64,000 bases of DNA from Struthio camelus (taxonomy: Eukaryota > Chordata > Aves > Struthioniformes > Struthionidae): contig NC_090942.1 of NCBI RefSeq assembly GCF_040807025.1, positions 181,363,247 to 181,427,246 on the forward strand. The letters run 5' to 3'. The translations under genes and the position numbers were made by a program. Numbering within the stretch: position 1 is the stretch's first letter; every line of letters starts with the position of its first letter. Below the pieces are notes generated by a model. It ran no database searches, was not told the DNA's origin, and saw only the letters and a program-made list of their open reading frames with translations. Below are positions 10,016 through 22,000 of the stretch, one piece after another.

Positions 10016-13000
10016 ATGTCTTGTGCCTGGGAGCGAAGGTCAAAGCACTGCTCAGAACTGGGGGAAGTAGCTGCTTACGTCCCCGACCTGCTTTTGTCTG
10101 AGGACTTGAAGCAGGAGAACCGTTGCGTTCAGAACTTCCACGGAGTGCTGCTCTTTGCGGATGTGTCAGGTGGGTCAAAGCGTTATGAAGGGCGGGCACT
10201 GAGGAGGAGTCACCGACCCGAGCCGTTGGGACTTAGCGGGCCTTTTGGAGCCCTGGTCGTCCCGCCTGTGGTAGAGAAGGGGTCAAAGGAGATGTCGTTT
10301 GCTGCTGAGGTCTTCCGCTTTGGGGAAGTAGCGCTCGGACGTAGCCGAGGTCACAGCCCGGGGGCGGTCTTTGCTGCCAGCCGCACTGCGGCCTGCTTGT
10401 GGTCACCCGTCTGCTCAGAGCAGTGTGCGTAGGGAGCTCTGAGGCTGCCGGAGCAGCAGCTTGGGCCCGCGCTGTTGACTGCAGTGCTCTCTCCGGAGCT
10501 TTGGGGAGGTGTGAGGTGGGCCAGGCTCTGGCTCATGGAGGCCTGGGAGAGGAGGCCTGGCTGCCTTGCCTCACCCTTGTTAGTCTTTGTCAGGGCAAAC
10601 TTGGAGGAGCAGCTGCTGCGCAGAGGAGCTGGCTTGCCAGGTGCTGCGTTAGTTGGCAAAGGCCTCCCGGGCTTTCTAGCTAAGGGTGTTGCCTGGCTGT
10701 AGGCAAGAGGGGAGGCAGCCGGGGGACGTGCTGGAGGGTGGCAGCCAAGTGCAGGAGCTAGGCGTAACGGGTAGGTGTGAGCATGGGGAAGGCGCCCGTC
10801 AGCGAGCGCTCAGAAGCGCGGGTGGAATTAGAGGGCTGTGCCCGCTGTCAGGGGCGCGCCCGGGTTCTCCCGGAGCGTGGTTCTCTTGGCTGGCTGAAAG
10901 CGACGTGGAAAGTGCCAGGTCCTTCGGCCCCGTGGACGCGTCCTGATTTCTTTGTGCCTGTGTGTCCCTGTTGCAGGTTTCACTGCTCTGACAGAGAAAT
11001 TCAGCCAGAGCATCAGCAGAGAGCGGGGTGCGGATGAGGTCACGCAAACCCTCAATCGCTACATGGGTGACATTTTGGAGGGTAAGTGCCGTTCTGCAGG
11101 ACTGTGTGGGATTGGGCCACGACGAGAGAGAGGTGCTGGGCAGCCTGCTGCTGCTGCTGCCGCCGCCTCCTCCTTGCGCGGGCTGGAGGTTCCCATGGGG
11201 CTGAGAGCAGCCGAGAGCAGCTGGGCTCTTCTGGCAGGTGCTTTCTGCTCCCCACGAAGACTAAGGAGGTGCCCGCTTTCTCAGCACCCACCCTTGGCCT
11301 TGTGGAGTGACCGCTGTTCAGTGATGGAGGAAGATTTTGCTGGTGTTGGGGCGCAGGGGGGAGCGGGGGCATCTAGCCAGTGTTAGTGCCCAAATGAGCC
11401 GGGGATGGGGGCGCTGACCAAAGTGTGCGTTACTTTCCCTGGGGCCTTGTCACAGGGCACAGTAGTGTAGGTCCCAGGGCTGTGGTCCCTGTGAGCAGTG
11501 CAGCTGCTACGTTTGCTAAGTTGTGCCCCCAAAGCACCGCTGCTCTTGTGCTGCTGTCTGAGCAGAGCGGCTTGTCCTGCGGCCTTCCTGAAGAAGGCCT
11601 AGCTGCAACTCTTGTTGTGCTTTTTTTTTTCGCTCCGCAGAGCTGCTGGCTTTTGGAGGAGACATCTTGAAGTTTGCAGGTACGTGTGCGTAAAAGAGAC
11701 GTGGCCTCGTCTGCTGCAGCTGCAGACGAGTGCTAGGGGAGAGGGGAGACAGAGCCGCGAGCTGGCAGAGCCCCGAGGGGTGGCTCTGCTGGCACGCAGG
11801 TGCCCAGGGGGAGCTGCCGTCCCGGGCCCTGGCGGCGTGGCTGCAGTTGTAGCTGGCGGGGCAGAGGGGGAGGTGTGCCTGTGGCCAGGGTGCTGTAGTT
11901 GAGGAGGAGGCCTTCACCCAAACGCGTTTTCCCTGGCACGCCTGCTGGCTTCCGCTGCCCCGGCAGGTGGGTGCAGGTCAGGGAGCGTCAGGTGTCACGA
12001 GAGCCGTCCCTGTCCCCTTGCTTTCCCCAGGGGATGCTGTGCTGGTGCTGTGGAGAGCAAAGCACACGCAGCTGAGGGACACCATCAGCCTGGTGCTGCA
12101 GTGTAGCCAGCAAATCCAGGAGAAGTACAGGATCCGTGAGACGGACGTGGGTCTGAAGCTCCGACTGAAGATAGGTACGGGGAGTGCCGGATTAGGCTGC
12201 TGCGCGTTCTCAGGCAGGCGTTCACGAGCTGCCTGCATGCAAAGTGAGCCGGTGGCCGGCCAACGTGCCGGTGTGGGGCCCCTGATGAGGACCCCCTCCC
12301 CGGCCATGATCAGTCCTGAATCCATAAAGTGGGTGCTTCGCCTGCACTCGAAGCAGTTGAGCGGGAAGAGCCCGGCTCCAGGGCTGAGCTTCAAAGTTGG
12401 CCTGGGAGGAGCTGAGCTGTGGCGGGCTGTGGAGGTAAAAATGCTCTCTGCATCAGTTGTGCTTGTCTCTCACCAGGGATCTCTGCAGGGCATATGTCCC
12501 TCCTGACTGTTGGAGACAAAAAGCAGCAGCACTTCCTGATCCTTGGCCAGGCCGTGGGTGAAGTGTGGCAGGCCCAAAACCTTGCCAATGCAAGTGACGT
12601 GATCCTGTCACCCAGCTGCTGGGAGCTCTGTAACCAGAACAAGATCAAGACCAAGAGACTTAAAGGCCAAAGCGCTGTGAAGGTGGGTGGGATGGCCTCT
12701 GGAGCAATTCTGAGGGCCTGGCCGTGGCCGTGGCTGCGAGGGAGGAAGGTGCGAGGAGGGCGAGGAGACGCGCGTGGAGGGAGTTCTAGGTGTCGACGTA
12801 GGTGGGGAGCAGTAGCTGTTGGGGAGCAGTTTTGTCTCCGGGTTGTCTCTGGATTCTGCTGGGTGGCGTTGAAGAGGGGGTCAGGAGGCGCTGGAAGAGC
12901 CTGCCTCAACGGGTACTGTCCTCTGTGGGTGCTGGAGCTGTCCTCGACGCGTTTTTGTACTGTGTGCCTTTAGGTTACAGGCATGGAACGGATGTCTCTG

Positions 13001-16000
13001 TCGGAACGCGAAGACATCTTCTCCAAGTTTACCCGAGCCCAGCTGAACTACAGTTCTCCTGAGGCGTCAGGTGAGGCCCATCTTCATGATGTTCTGTGGC
13101 TGCCCAGAAAGGTGGGGGCGGGCTTGTTCAGGGGCCAGCGAGGAACGCCCTCTGCCCTCTCCCCCTTGCAGTTAGCATTTGTGCCTTTGGCCCTGGTGCG
13201 CTTCAGCGGAGGCACTCGCTGCTTCCCCCTCCTTCCAGGGGCCTGCTCTGGCTGAGCACCTGCAGGAGGAAGAAACGTGCAACTGGAGGAGACTTTCTCT
13301 CCCTGAGTTCCAGTGCCAGCCCCTGCTTTCCAACTGCTTTTCCCTAGGCAGGCTCGTAGTGCCAGCCTGCCAGTCACCGCCTGGATTTTCCTTCCCTAGG
13401 CATCCTGAGGCCTGCTGTTACCCTGGCCCCTCGGCATGCTCTGGGGAAGCTGCTGCGGAAGTACGTCCCCGCATCTGTTCTGAGGAAGGTATGGCCACAG
13501 CTGCCGGGAGCTGTGTTTTTTTTTTTGCCCCGAGGGGAGGATTTATTCCTTCCGCGGAGAGCGCGGGCTGCTGCCCACCCCACGTGTGGGCTCTTGCTTG
13601 GTGTTTGCTGGAGGCAGTCAGCTCTCGGGGAGAGCTGGCTGCTGAAGGTGTCCCGCTCTCGTCTTCCAGATTGATGACAGGCAGCCCCCGGACTACTTGT
13701 CCGAGCTACGGCCGGTCACCTGCCTCTTTGTCAAGCTGCAGTTTGCTGCCGATGTCAACTTAACGCAGATCTGCAAGGCTATCCAGGACAGCAGCGTGAT
13801 GATGTTGGAGATCATCCGTCCTCACAAGGGCGAGATCAACAAAATCTCCATGTTTGATAAAGTGAGTGTGGGGGAGGAGCCCACCCCGCAAAAGCGTGGG
13901 CAGCAAACGAGAGGGCAGTGGCTCTCTCGCTCTACTGAGCAGTGGGGAAAGGAGAAGCAGCTCTGCCTCGGCGCTGGGATCAGCACCCTCTGGCTGGGGG
14001 TTGCCCTGAAGCTCTGCTGCTCTCGGCAGAGGCTCGACTCGCACGGCATGAGCCGTTTGCCGTAGGCGTTGTCACAAGCTGTGCTGCCCCCGTCCTTGGC
14101 AGGGCTGCACGTTCCTGTGTGTGTTTGGACTCCCTGGAGAGAAGCTGCCCGACGAAAGCGTTCACGCCTTGGAAAGCGCTCTTAAAATCTCCAAGGCGTG
14201 CTCCTCGAGGCCTAGGAAAATCGAGTGAGTGGGGAGGCGCGTTGCCCGGGACTGCGCGGGGGAAGGAGGGAGGGATGGTTTCTCAGCGAGACGTGCCCTC
14301 TAGCTTGGCCTCCTCTGTCCCTGGGAGGAAGGAGACAGTGCCCTGAGAGGTGCCCTTCTTCCCCGCGCCGAGGAGACGTGCTGTGGCCGGCTGGAGTCAG
14401 GGACTTTCCGCCCGTCCCAGCTGTGAGGCCTTAGGGGAAGGGCTGAAAACTGCCTGGCTGCTCTCGGGAGCCCCTTTCACCTGGGGGCGTTACGCTGCGG
14501 AGCTCTGCAGGTCCCCGAGGTCTGCCCTGCCAGGGCGGGAGGTGGTGCGAGGGGAGCTGGGTGAAGGGGTGAAGGTAGGCGGGCAGGCAGGCCTGTGCGC
14601 GGGTGCTGCTGAACGCCTGTTGCTCTCCGTGTGTGTCAGGGCCGTGTCTGTCGGGGTTACCAGCGGGACGGTGTTCTGCGGAGTCGTAGGCCATCGCGTG
14701 AGGCACGAATACACAGGTACGAGGTGTTTGGCTGAGGAGTGGGTGGCTGGGCTGGGTCTGTTCAGCCGGAGCAGTGTGCCAAAGGAAGAGGCAGAGCGGC
14801 AGGGAACAGCCTGTTGCCCGTACGTGCTGGGCTGGGACGAGGCCTTGGCCTGTGGCCTGTGGCCTGTGGGGAACGAGGGAGGCAGGGCGGGCGCCACTGC
14901 GGTGCGGGGGACCGGGCTCAGAGCCTTGTTGTTCCTGTTGGTTGTGCTGCCAACAGTTTGGGGCTTGCCTGTGCTGGAGGCGATGCAGCCGTTGGCGGTG
15001 AAGGGTGGAGCGGGTTGGTTTCATAGGTACGTGAATGCGTGCTCTCTCTCTGTGGCAGTCATTGGCCAGAAGGTGAATCTGGCAGCCCGGCTGATGGAGC
15101 ACTACCCTGGGCTGGTGTCCTGTGACGCAGCAACGTACGCAGCCTCTAGGCTGCCCCGATGGTGCTTCAAGGAGCTGCCGGAGGCAAAGATGAAGGGGGT
15201 TGTCGATCCTGGCCCCGTGTATCAATACCTGGGGGTGTCGGCGAAGTCGTGAGTGTCCTGTTTGAGCGGGCTGGTTGGGGGCAGGGTGGCACACAGGGTC
15301 CAGTCTTGGTCCGCCAAGAGGAGTTGTGCAGAGCTGGCCCCCGCCCACACCTCCCATCGCTGGGGCTGAGAAGATGGAAAGGCAGAGCACGGGTATGCTT
15401 TTGGCCTGCCTACGCTGGGGCCTCCTGCTGTAAGGAGACTGGGAGTGATGCCGGAGGGGTGGAGAAGGCTTTTAGGTGTCCGTAGGCACAGAGGGGCCTT
15501 GCAGCCCCTGCCCAAACGGCTTCCAGCTGTGCTTTCTGCCCTGTGCTTGCTCCATTGCGCGCAAGACTAACGCAGTGGCAATTCTGCCCCAGGGAGGCGT
15601 TCTCCCAGCTGCTTCCGAGCATGAGGCTCCCAGAAAGCTTTTGGTCAGGCCAGGACTCAGTTCCTGAGTGCCTCCTGGTGAAAGTTCAGGTGTTCCCCCG
15701 GGCCAGGGTTTGGCATCCTCTTTGGAGGACGTTTGGAAGGTTGACATTGCCGTCCCCTTGCAACTTCAGAAAAACTCAAGCCCAAGGTGCCTGGTGCTTG
15801 GCGCCTTGGCCCAAGAAGTGACCCTTGTCGTCCTGTTGCACGTCGTGGCTTGCAGTGTTTTTTCTTGCCCGTCTTTGCCTTGACAGCAGCTGTTGCAGGG
15901 CCCCGCTTCTAGAAAGCGCTGCCTGTGAGCACAGGCCGGGGGACCAGAGACTTGTTTGGCTTGTCCTGCGGGGTGCAGCAGTGTGCTAGCCAGCGGCACT

Positions 16001-19000
16001 GCCTGGCTTCTTGCTCATGTCTCTGCTTCCTTGGGCTTTGGCCTGTGGCGCTCGAGTCTTGATGCTGTCTGGTGTCCCCCTGTGGCCGTTGGGCTTCTTC
16101 CTGGCTGCAGCTTTGCTAGTGCTCGTTTGGTGTTTGCGCTCTCTGCTGGGCCAGTGGGAGCGTGGGCAGGATTTGCTCCGGCTCAAAAGAAGAGCGGGCA
16201 CCCGGGAGCGCGTACCCTCAGCTCCAGCTCCACGCGTGGCTCTACGTCCTCCAGCTTCTGCCTACTTAATTGGCTCTTGTTTTTCTCTTCCCGCTGCTAG
16301 CGTGTTTGGCATGGATGTTATGAAGGAGAGGTCCGGCTATTCCCCGTTGCTCGGTAGGTGGAGAACGCCTTGGTCTGCCGAAGGCCGATTTGTTGCCGTC
16401 GGTACCTGTTAGTTCCGCTCTGGGAACGGAGAAGCTTTTGCGAGGGATGGTGTTGCCCGGCGTGGCCCTAAGGGTTTGGTGCATACCTTGGCTCCTAGCT
16501 GGTTCCTGTCTTTGGGGTTGGGCCGCAGCTAGAGGTGGGAAGCAGGGTGAGGCGTGCACCGGGTGCTCCCTGCTGTGCTGCATAGCTAGCGTGGCGGGAC
16601 CTTTCCAGTGTGCAGTTGCTCACAGCCTCAGGGCTAAAGCGATGCCCGTATTTGGGATCGGGGAGGAGATTTCCTTGGGTCTGACTGACCCGCTGCGGCG
16701 GCGAGAGAGAAGGGTGCCGACGGCTGTTTGCTTTCCAGCTCGCTGCAACAGCTCGCTTTCTTGTTTGCCTTCCCAGGTCGGGAGGAGGAGATTGCCCTCT
16801 TTGAAAGCTACTTGAAAGCCTACGTGGATAAGAAAGCAAGCCACATCATGGCGTTTGAGGGCGTAACGGGCTCTGGAAAGAGCCATTTACTTATGGAGCT
16901 TGCCTCTTTAGGCCAGGCTGCTGGGCTCAGGTGAGTGTTGCTGACCGGGACCTGCGGAACGCTTTCGCTGCCCAGCCGCTGATGTCCGTGGGCTACTGGA
17001 GCCCCTCTGCCCGGGTGCGTGGCCCTTGGACTGCAGCATCCCTGCAAGGCCTGCAGGAGCTGCTGCTGAGGAGCAGCTGCGTGCTCTCCTGCTCCCTCCT
17101 GAGGGAGCTAGAGGTGGCTCCTGGAGCCACTGCTGTTGAGCTTCCTTCTTTGGGCCAGGCACCAAGCAAGGTAGAGCCCGAGCTCAGTCAGGGCTTTGGC
17201 CGTAGCCCCAGAGCCAAGAGAAGAAACCCAAGTGGCCCTAGATTCCGCCTCTCCCCTAGAGCTTAGTGCGAGAAGCCTGCGGCTGCTTGGGTCCCTCTCT
17301 GAATCTCAGTGCCTTTTGCTTCTGCATGGCAGGGTAGTGGCTGTGGAAGTGCTGGAGCTCAACCTGAAGCAGGTCTACTCTGCCATGCGCATGGTGCTGG
17401 CTGTGGCCATGGGCCTGCAGGCCTGTAAATCGTGCAGTGCCAGACAGCTCGTCCTGCAGGAAAAGCTCCAAGGGCTGGTGGAAGAGAGCAGCTACTGCCT
17501 CCTCAACGTGCCTTTCGTCGTTAAGGTGAGAGCGAGAGGCCTCTGTGGCCGTGGCGAAGGCCTGCTTGTGAGCCGTCCTGTGGCTGTTGTGGTTGGGACA
17601 CTGTGGCTGGGGAGTGGGCTTAGCTCCCTGGTGGGAGCAGCAGGAGGGTAGCACAGGCTGTGCTTCTGTTTGTGGGTCCAAAGAGGGGGGCGAGGGGGCC
17701 GAGGGGGCCCCTTGTTAGGGGTGAGTGCAGGTGCCAGGCTGCTGCAGGCAGTTCCTGGGGCCTTGCTCAGCAGCCTGGAAAGGGCATTGCAGAGAGGCTT
17801 TGAGAGGGGGCTGATGAGCTGGTGCTGAGTTCACTGGTGCGGGAGCAGCCTGCTCCCTCGCGCGATTGCCATGGCGAGGGAAGAAGCTCTTCTCCCGCCT
17901 CATCCCTCCCTGCAAGAGCTCTGCCAGAGACCCTCAGCAGAGGGCCTCCGTTGTAGGCTCCCGGTGACGTCCGCGCTGCGTCTCCTCTCCACTGTGTGGG
18001 GGAGAGGTAAGATGCTGAGGGCAACAGAGGCGTTTTGCTCGCTTGGACTTGCGTGGTGGGCAGGTGTGCTGAACCGCCCTGAAAGGCTGTTGCTCTGTGA
18101 CTCTGCTTTTCCGGCCAGTTTCCCCTGTCGGAGAAGGTGTCCAAGATGAGCGACGCTCAAAGGACAATGGAACTGGAGTTGGTTTTTAAGAAAGTGCTAC
18201 AGAAGGTGAGCCGTTCTCCCCATCCTGGGTCAGAGAAGGAAAGCAAGGCCGCAGGCTGAGGGCTCTGCAGGAGAGCGGTGGGAGCTGGTGGGAGGACAAT
18301 GTACCGGGGTCATTGCCCTGCAGAGGCTGAACTCCCCGTGCCATGTCCCCTGATAACTTTCCTCCTGTGAAGTTGGAGGGCATGTGCTCAGGGGGAGGAG
18401 GAACGGTGTCTTTCCGTGCCACCGTGCCCGAGAGACCTTAAGAGTCTCGGAGCACGGAAGAGCGGGTGAGATTCTGAACGAAGAGGTAGCTGGGGAGAGG
18501 AGAGCGACTTCTGCGCGTCCTCTGTGTGGGGAGAGGCCGGCCAAAGTTTGCCCTGTGGAGGATGCTTGAGAATCCCTCAGAATCCACCCAGACCAACGTG
18601 TTTGTTTCAGCTCGTTGAAGACGAACTTGTCCTGTTTGTCATCGACAACGCGCACTACATCGACTCTGCCTCCTGGGCTGTTATGTCGCGCGCGCTCAGA
18701 GATGTCCCGCTCTTTGTGGTCATGGGCTTTGCTCCCGCTCGCTCTAGAAGACAGAGGCTCTGCGAAGCTGCAGCAGACATCATGAAGTTGCAGCAAACGA
18801 CCCACGTTCATCTGGGAGAGCTGAAAGCTTCAGCTGTTGTGCAGAAAGCCTGCCGGGAGCTGGGAGTTGTCAGCGTGCCCAGGGACCTAGAGACGTAAGT
18901 CCCAGGCGGGGCCTCGGAGCTCTTCCCGAGGGGTTGACCCTCTGCAGAGAGAGGGCAGGAGGGAACGAACATGGTGGGGCAGTGGGGGCGATTTGCTGGG

Positions 19001-22000
19001 GCCGAGGCTCTCACTGGTGCTGGGGAGGATCTAGGCTGTTGGGGCCAGGAGAGACGAGGCTGGCAGCTCTGTGCCTTGGGCACTGTCCGCGACTCTTTTC
19101 CGGCGCGTTCCAGCAAGCGCTGTATCTTCCGGGCAGCTCAGATGCCAAAGGCAGTGGGAGTGCTGGCCTGTTCAAAAGGGAGGTGTAGCTGTGGCAAAGA
19201 TGCTGGTCTGAAGCGTGTCCCACCTTGCTTTGCCTGTGTCAGTCCCTGCTGGATCTGCTCCTTTCCAGGTTCCTGATGCAGAGAAGCTGCGGGATCCCAT
19301 ATTACTGCGAGGAACTGCTGAGCGACCTTAAGCGCCACGACATGCTCTTGTTCCACCTGCTGCGGAAGGGCGAGAAAACGGAGGACAAGTGGGAGAGCCT
19401 CTTCAGTAAGCACCTTTGTGGCTGACGGCCTGGCTGCTGCGGCCCATCTTCCAGAGCACGTTGTTGCCCTGGGCTTCCCCTGTGAAGCTGGCACAGGCTG
19501 GTGTTGCAGCAGTAGAGGCCTTGGCCTGGCTCAGGCGTGGGCTCCTGCATGCCTTGCTGCTGGGATAGCCTAAGCACAGGCTGGGGAGTTTGGGTGGCTT
19601 TGTGAGGCGAAGCAATGCGGACGGGGCAGAAAATTGCAAAGGAGGGGAAGAGACGCTCCCTGGCACTAAGCTCAGCCCTGGTATTGTCTGGAGGCAGCAT
19701 GAACGGGGGCGGTTATTGTGGAGCAGTGCGGAGAGTGGCGTGGCTGCAGTGTGCCTTGGGTGCAGCCGCGCGGTGGATTTATGCTGCCACGGACCGCAGG
19801 GCCCAGCTGCTGTGAGACCTGCTCGGGGGATGAATGCTAAAGGGTGGAAGATGGAGGGCAAGCGGGAGGTCACGGCCTGAATCGTCTCCCTTTTTGAAAA
19901 TCGCTTTACGCTGCTCTCTTGCTCCGCTCAGCTTCTGTAACGGAGGCTTCCCCTGCCGCAGCCTCCTGGAGCTCCAGCGCGGGGAAGGACCGCAGGGTGT
20001 GCACCATCAGACCTGACGTGAACCTGCAGAGCATCGTGCTTCCCTCCACCTTGAAAGGTGAGGGGCCGAGCCCCGCTGCGGCGGCTGGCGGCTGCACGGA
20101 GGTTCTTTCCCGGGGCGTGGGCTAGAGAGAGGCTGCGCGTCTGCGTGCTGCAGAGTTACCCCTCTCAGCTCTGGGGCTCTGCTGGGAAGGTGGCTCTGGT
20201 CCTGCTGGTTCTTCCCATTTCTCGGGGTGCTGGATGGGAGGCTGGGAATGAGCTTCCCTGCCCTCTAGCTGTGACCTTGCGCAGTGAGCCTGGCAGAAAC
20301 GTTCCCCAAGGAACATGTGTTTCTCCTTTTCCCGGTCCTTGCTTCCTGTGCTTGCAGGAGGAGCAGAGCCGTGTTGGAGATACGTGCCCTGGGTTGCGAC
20401 TGCCCAAGGGGTTTGTTCCCTAGGAAAGAAGGCTACAAATGTAGCGTCTGGTGTGGTGAAGCTAAGGCAGCCTCGGCAGCCTCAGGCTTGGGAGAGGGCA
20501 AGAGAGAGACCTGTGGCTTGTTTTTGACAGGGATTGCGCTGGCTGAGGTGGACAGCATGAAGCCCTCGGAGCGGATGGTCTTGAAGTGCGCAGCCGTCAT
20601 CGGGCCGACGTTTACCACCGAGCTGCTGTTACGCCTCCTTCCCAGGTGGACCAGGACCAAGATGAACAAGGCGTTGAATGTCCTGGTGAGAGGCAACGTC
20701 TTGAAGTGGCTGAATGCTGGGAAGGTGCCAGAAGGCAGCAGTGTTCCCGCCGAGGGGTCCGCCACCTCTCTGGAGGAAGAGAGCGGTAAGTGGTGATAAT
20801 GCGCCCCCGGGAGCCTGGTAGGCTCCTGCTGCTCCCGGCTGTGTGGCTGGCGGGGCTCGCCAGGGCACGCTGCACTGCCCCCTCCGGTGGTGTGTAATGC
20901 CCAGGGCCGGCCTTGCTTCTGCTGCCAGCAGCCTCGGCAGCTGCTTGCGGGGGTGCGGCTGAAGGCTGTGCGTTGGGAGGGAGAGCAGGGCGGGAGCCTG
21001 TTGCGCAGGCTGTGCTGGTGTCGGCAAGGCAAACGGGTCCCTTTCACCCTAGCGCTGCGAGGCTCCGAGTGCAGGAGCGCTGGTTTCCTGCCAAGGATCC
21101 ATGCCAAGGCCTGTCTTTCGTCCCCCGGCTGTGGCCCCAGCTGTGGCTGATGTGAAGGCCCGTTGCCTTTCAGGTGCCCAGAAGCGGTGCTTGGGCGAGA
21201 CCGAGAAGACGGCGAGGCTGCAGTCTGGCGTCCTGACCTTCTGCGCCCCGCTGCTGCGGGAGGCTGCCTACGAGCTGTGGCCCAAGGGACAGAGGGTGGC
21301 CATGCACCGCAAGTGCGCGGCCTTCCTGGAGAGGCAAGCGCACAAGTGCCAGTGCTGCGGCGGAGGGGACTTTGTGGCCTTCCACCGCTTGGCCCTCGGC
21401 AGCGCCCAGGAGGCAGAGAGCTGGGACGACCGCGCCAGCGAACGCTACTCGTCCAGCTGGGAGGCCTGGCTGCTCAGACAGGAGGAGCTGAAGAGGGATG
21501 AGCTCCGTGCCACTCCGGGTATGCTAGCTGCCGTGCTTTGGAGCCTGGGCCCTCCACACTGTGCTTGCGCAATTAATGGAAGCGCTCCTCTGTCTCAAGT
21601 GCCGTCCGCAGAAGCGTTTTGCTGGAGCCTAGGGATGCTGTCAGCGCAGGGGAGAGGCTTCCCTAAGACTAGCTTAGTCCTCCACGGAGGCCAGCTGCAC
21701 CAGCAGAGCCATGCTGTGGGCACAGCGTAGAGCCTCTCTGCCCCGGAACGCCCTCCTGCATTTCCCCGGAATGACCGGAGAGCAGCCCATGTCCTTGCAG
21801 TGACAAGAGCCTTGCGGTGCACCCCCCGGCCCCGCAGGCTGAGGCGCCTTTCCTGGTGGGTGTGCTACGCTTGCCCAAAACATAACAGCCCTGCCGGGAA
21901 GGCAGCTCTCGGGGGAAGGGGCCAGGAAGAGAGCTGCCGTCGGTCCCTTTGACTCTGCTCTCCTCCCCTTTCTGATCGAGCGTGGCAAGATGCAGCTCTT

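Larger units (their letters stand above)
1..21173 (+). repeat. Tandem array unit 1 (21,173 bp)
   Basis: The phase is set by the window start. The sequence starting at 1 recurs at 21174, 42333 and 63480, in the same order and orientation with no inversion. The unit carries exons 20-32 of copy A, one spacer and exons 1-19 of copy B. It is about 99.85% identical to unit 2 by my reading: around 30 substitutions plus indels in homopolymers, the GT repeat and a 9-bp repeat. The start of the unit is only a convenient phase, not the real duplication breakpoint, which cannot be seen because every copy is flanked by another. Confidence 0.97.

Noticed and set aside
14431-15390. Long minus-strand open frame (319 codons), repeated at 35599 and 56746
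   Set aside because: It lies antisense to exons 10 and 11 and their introns, has low-complexity GC-rich composition and matches no protein I know. It reflects the scarcity of stops in GC-rich DNA.
17691-17708. G-rich intron 14 stretch as a regulatory element
   Set aside because: It is a simple 9-bp repeat varying in copy number between units; nothing ties it to a function.
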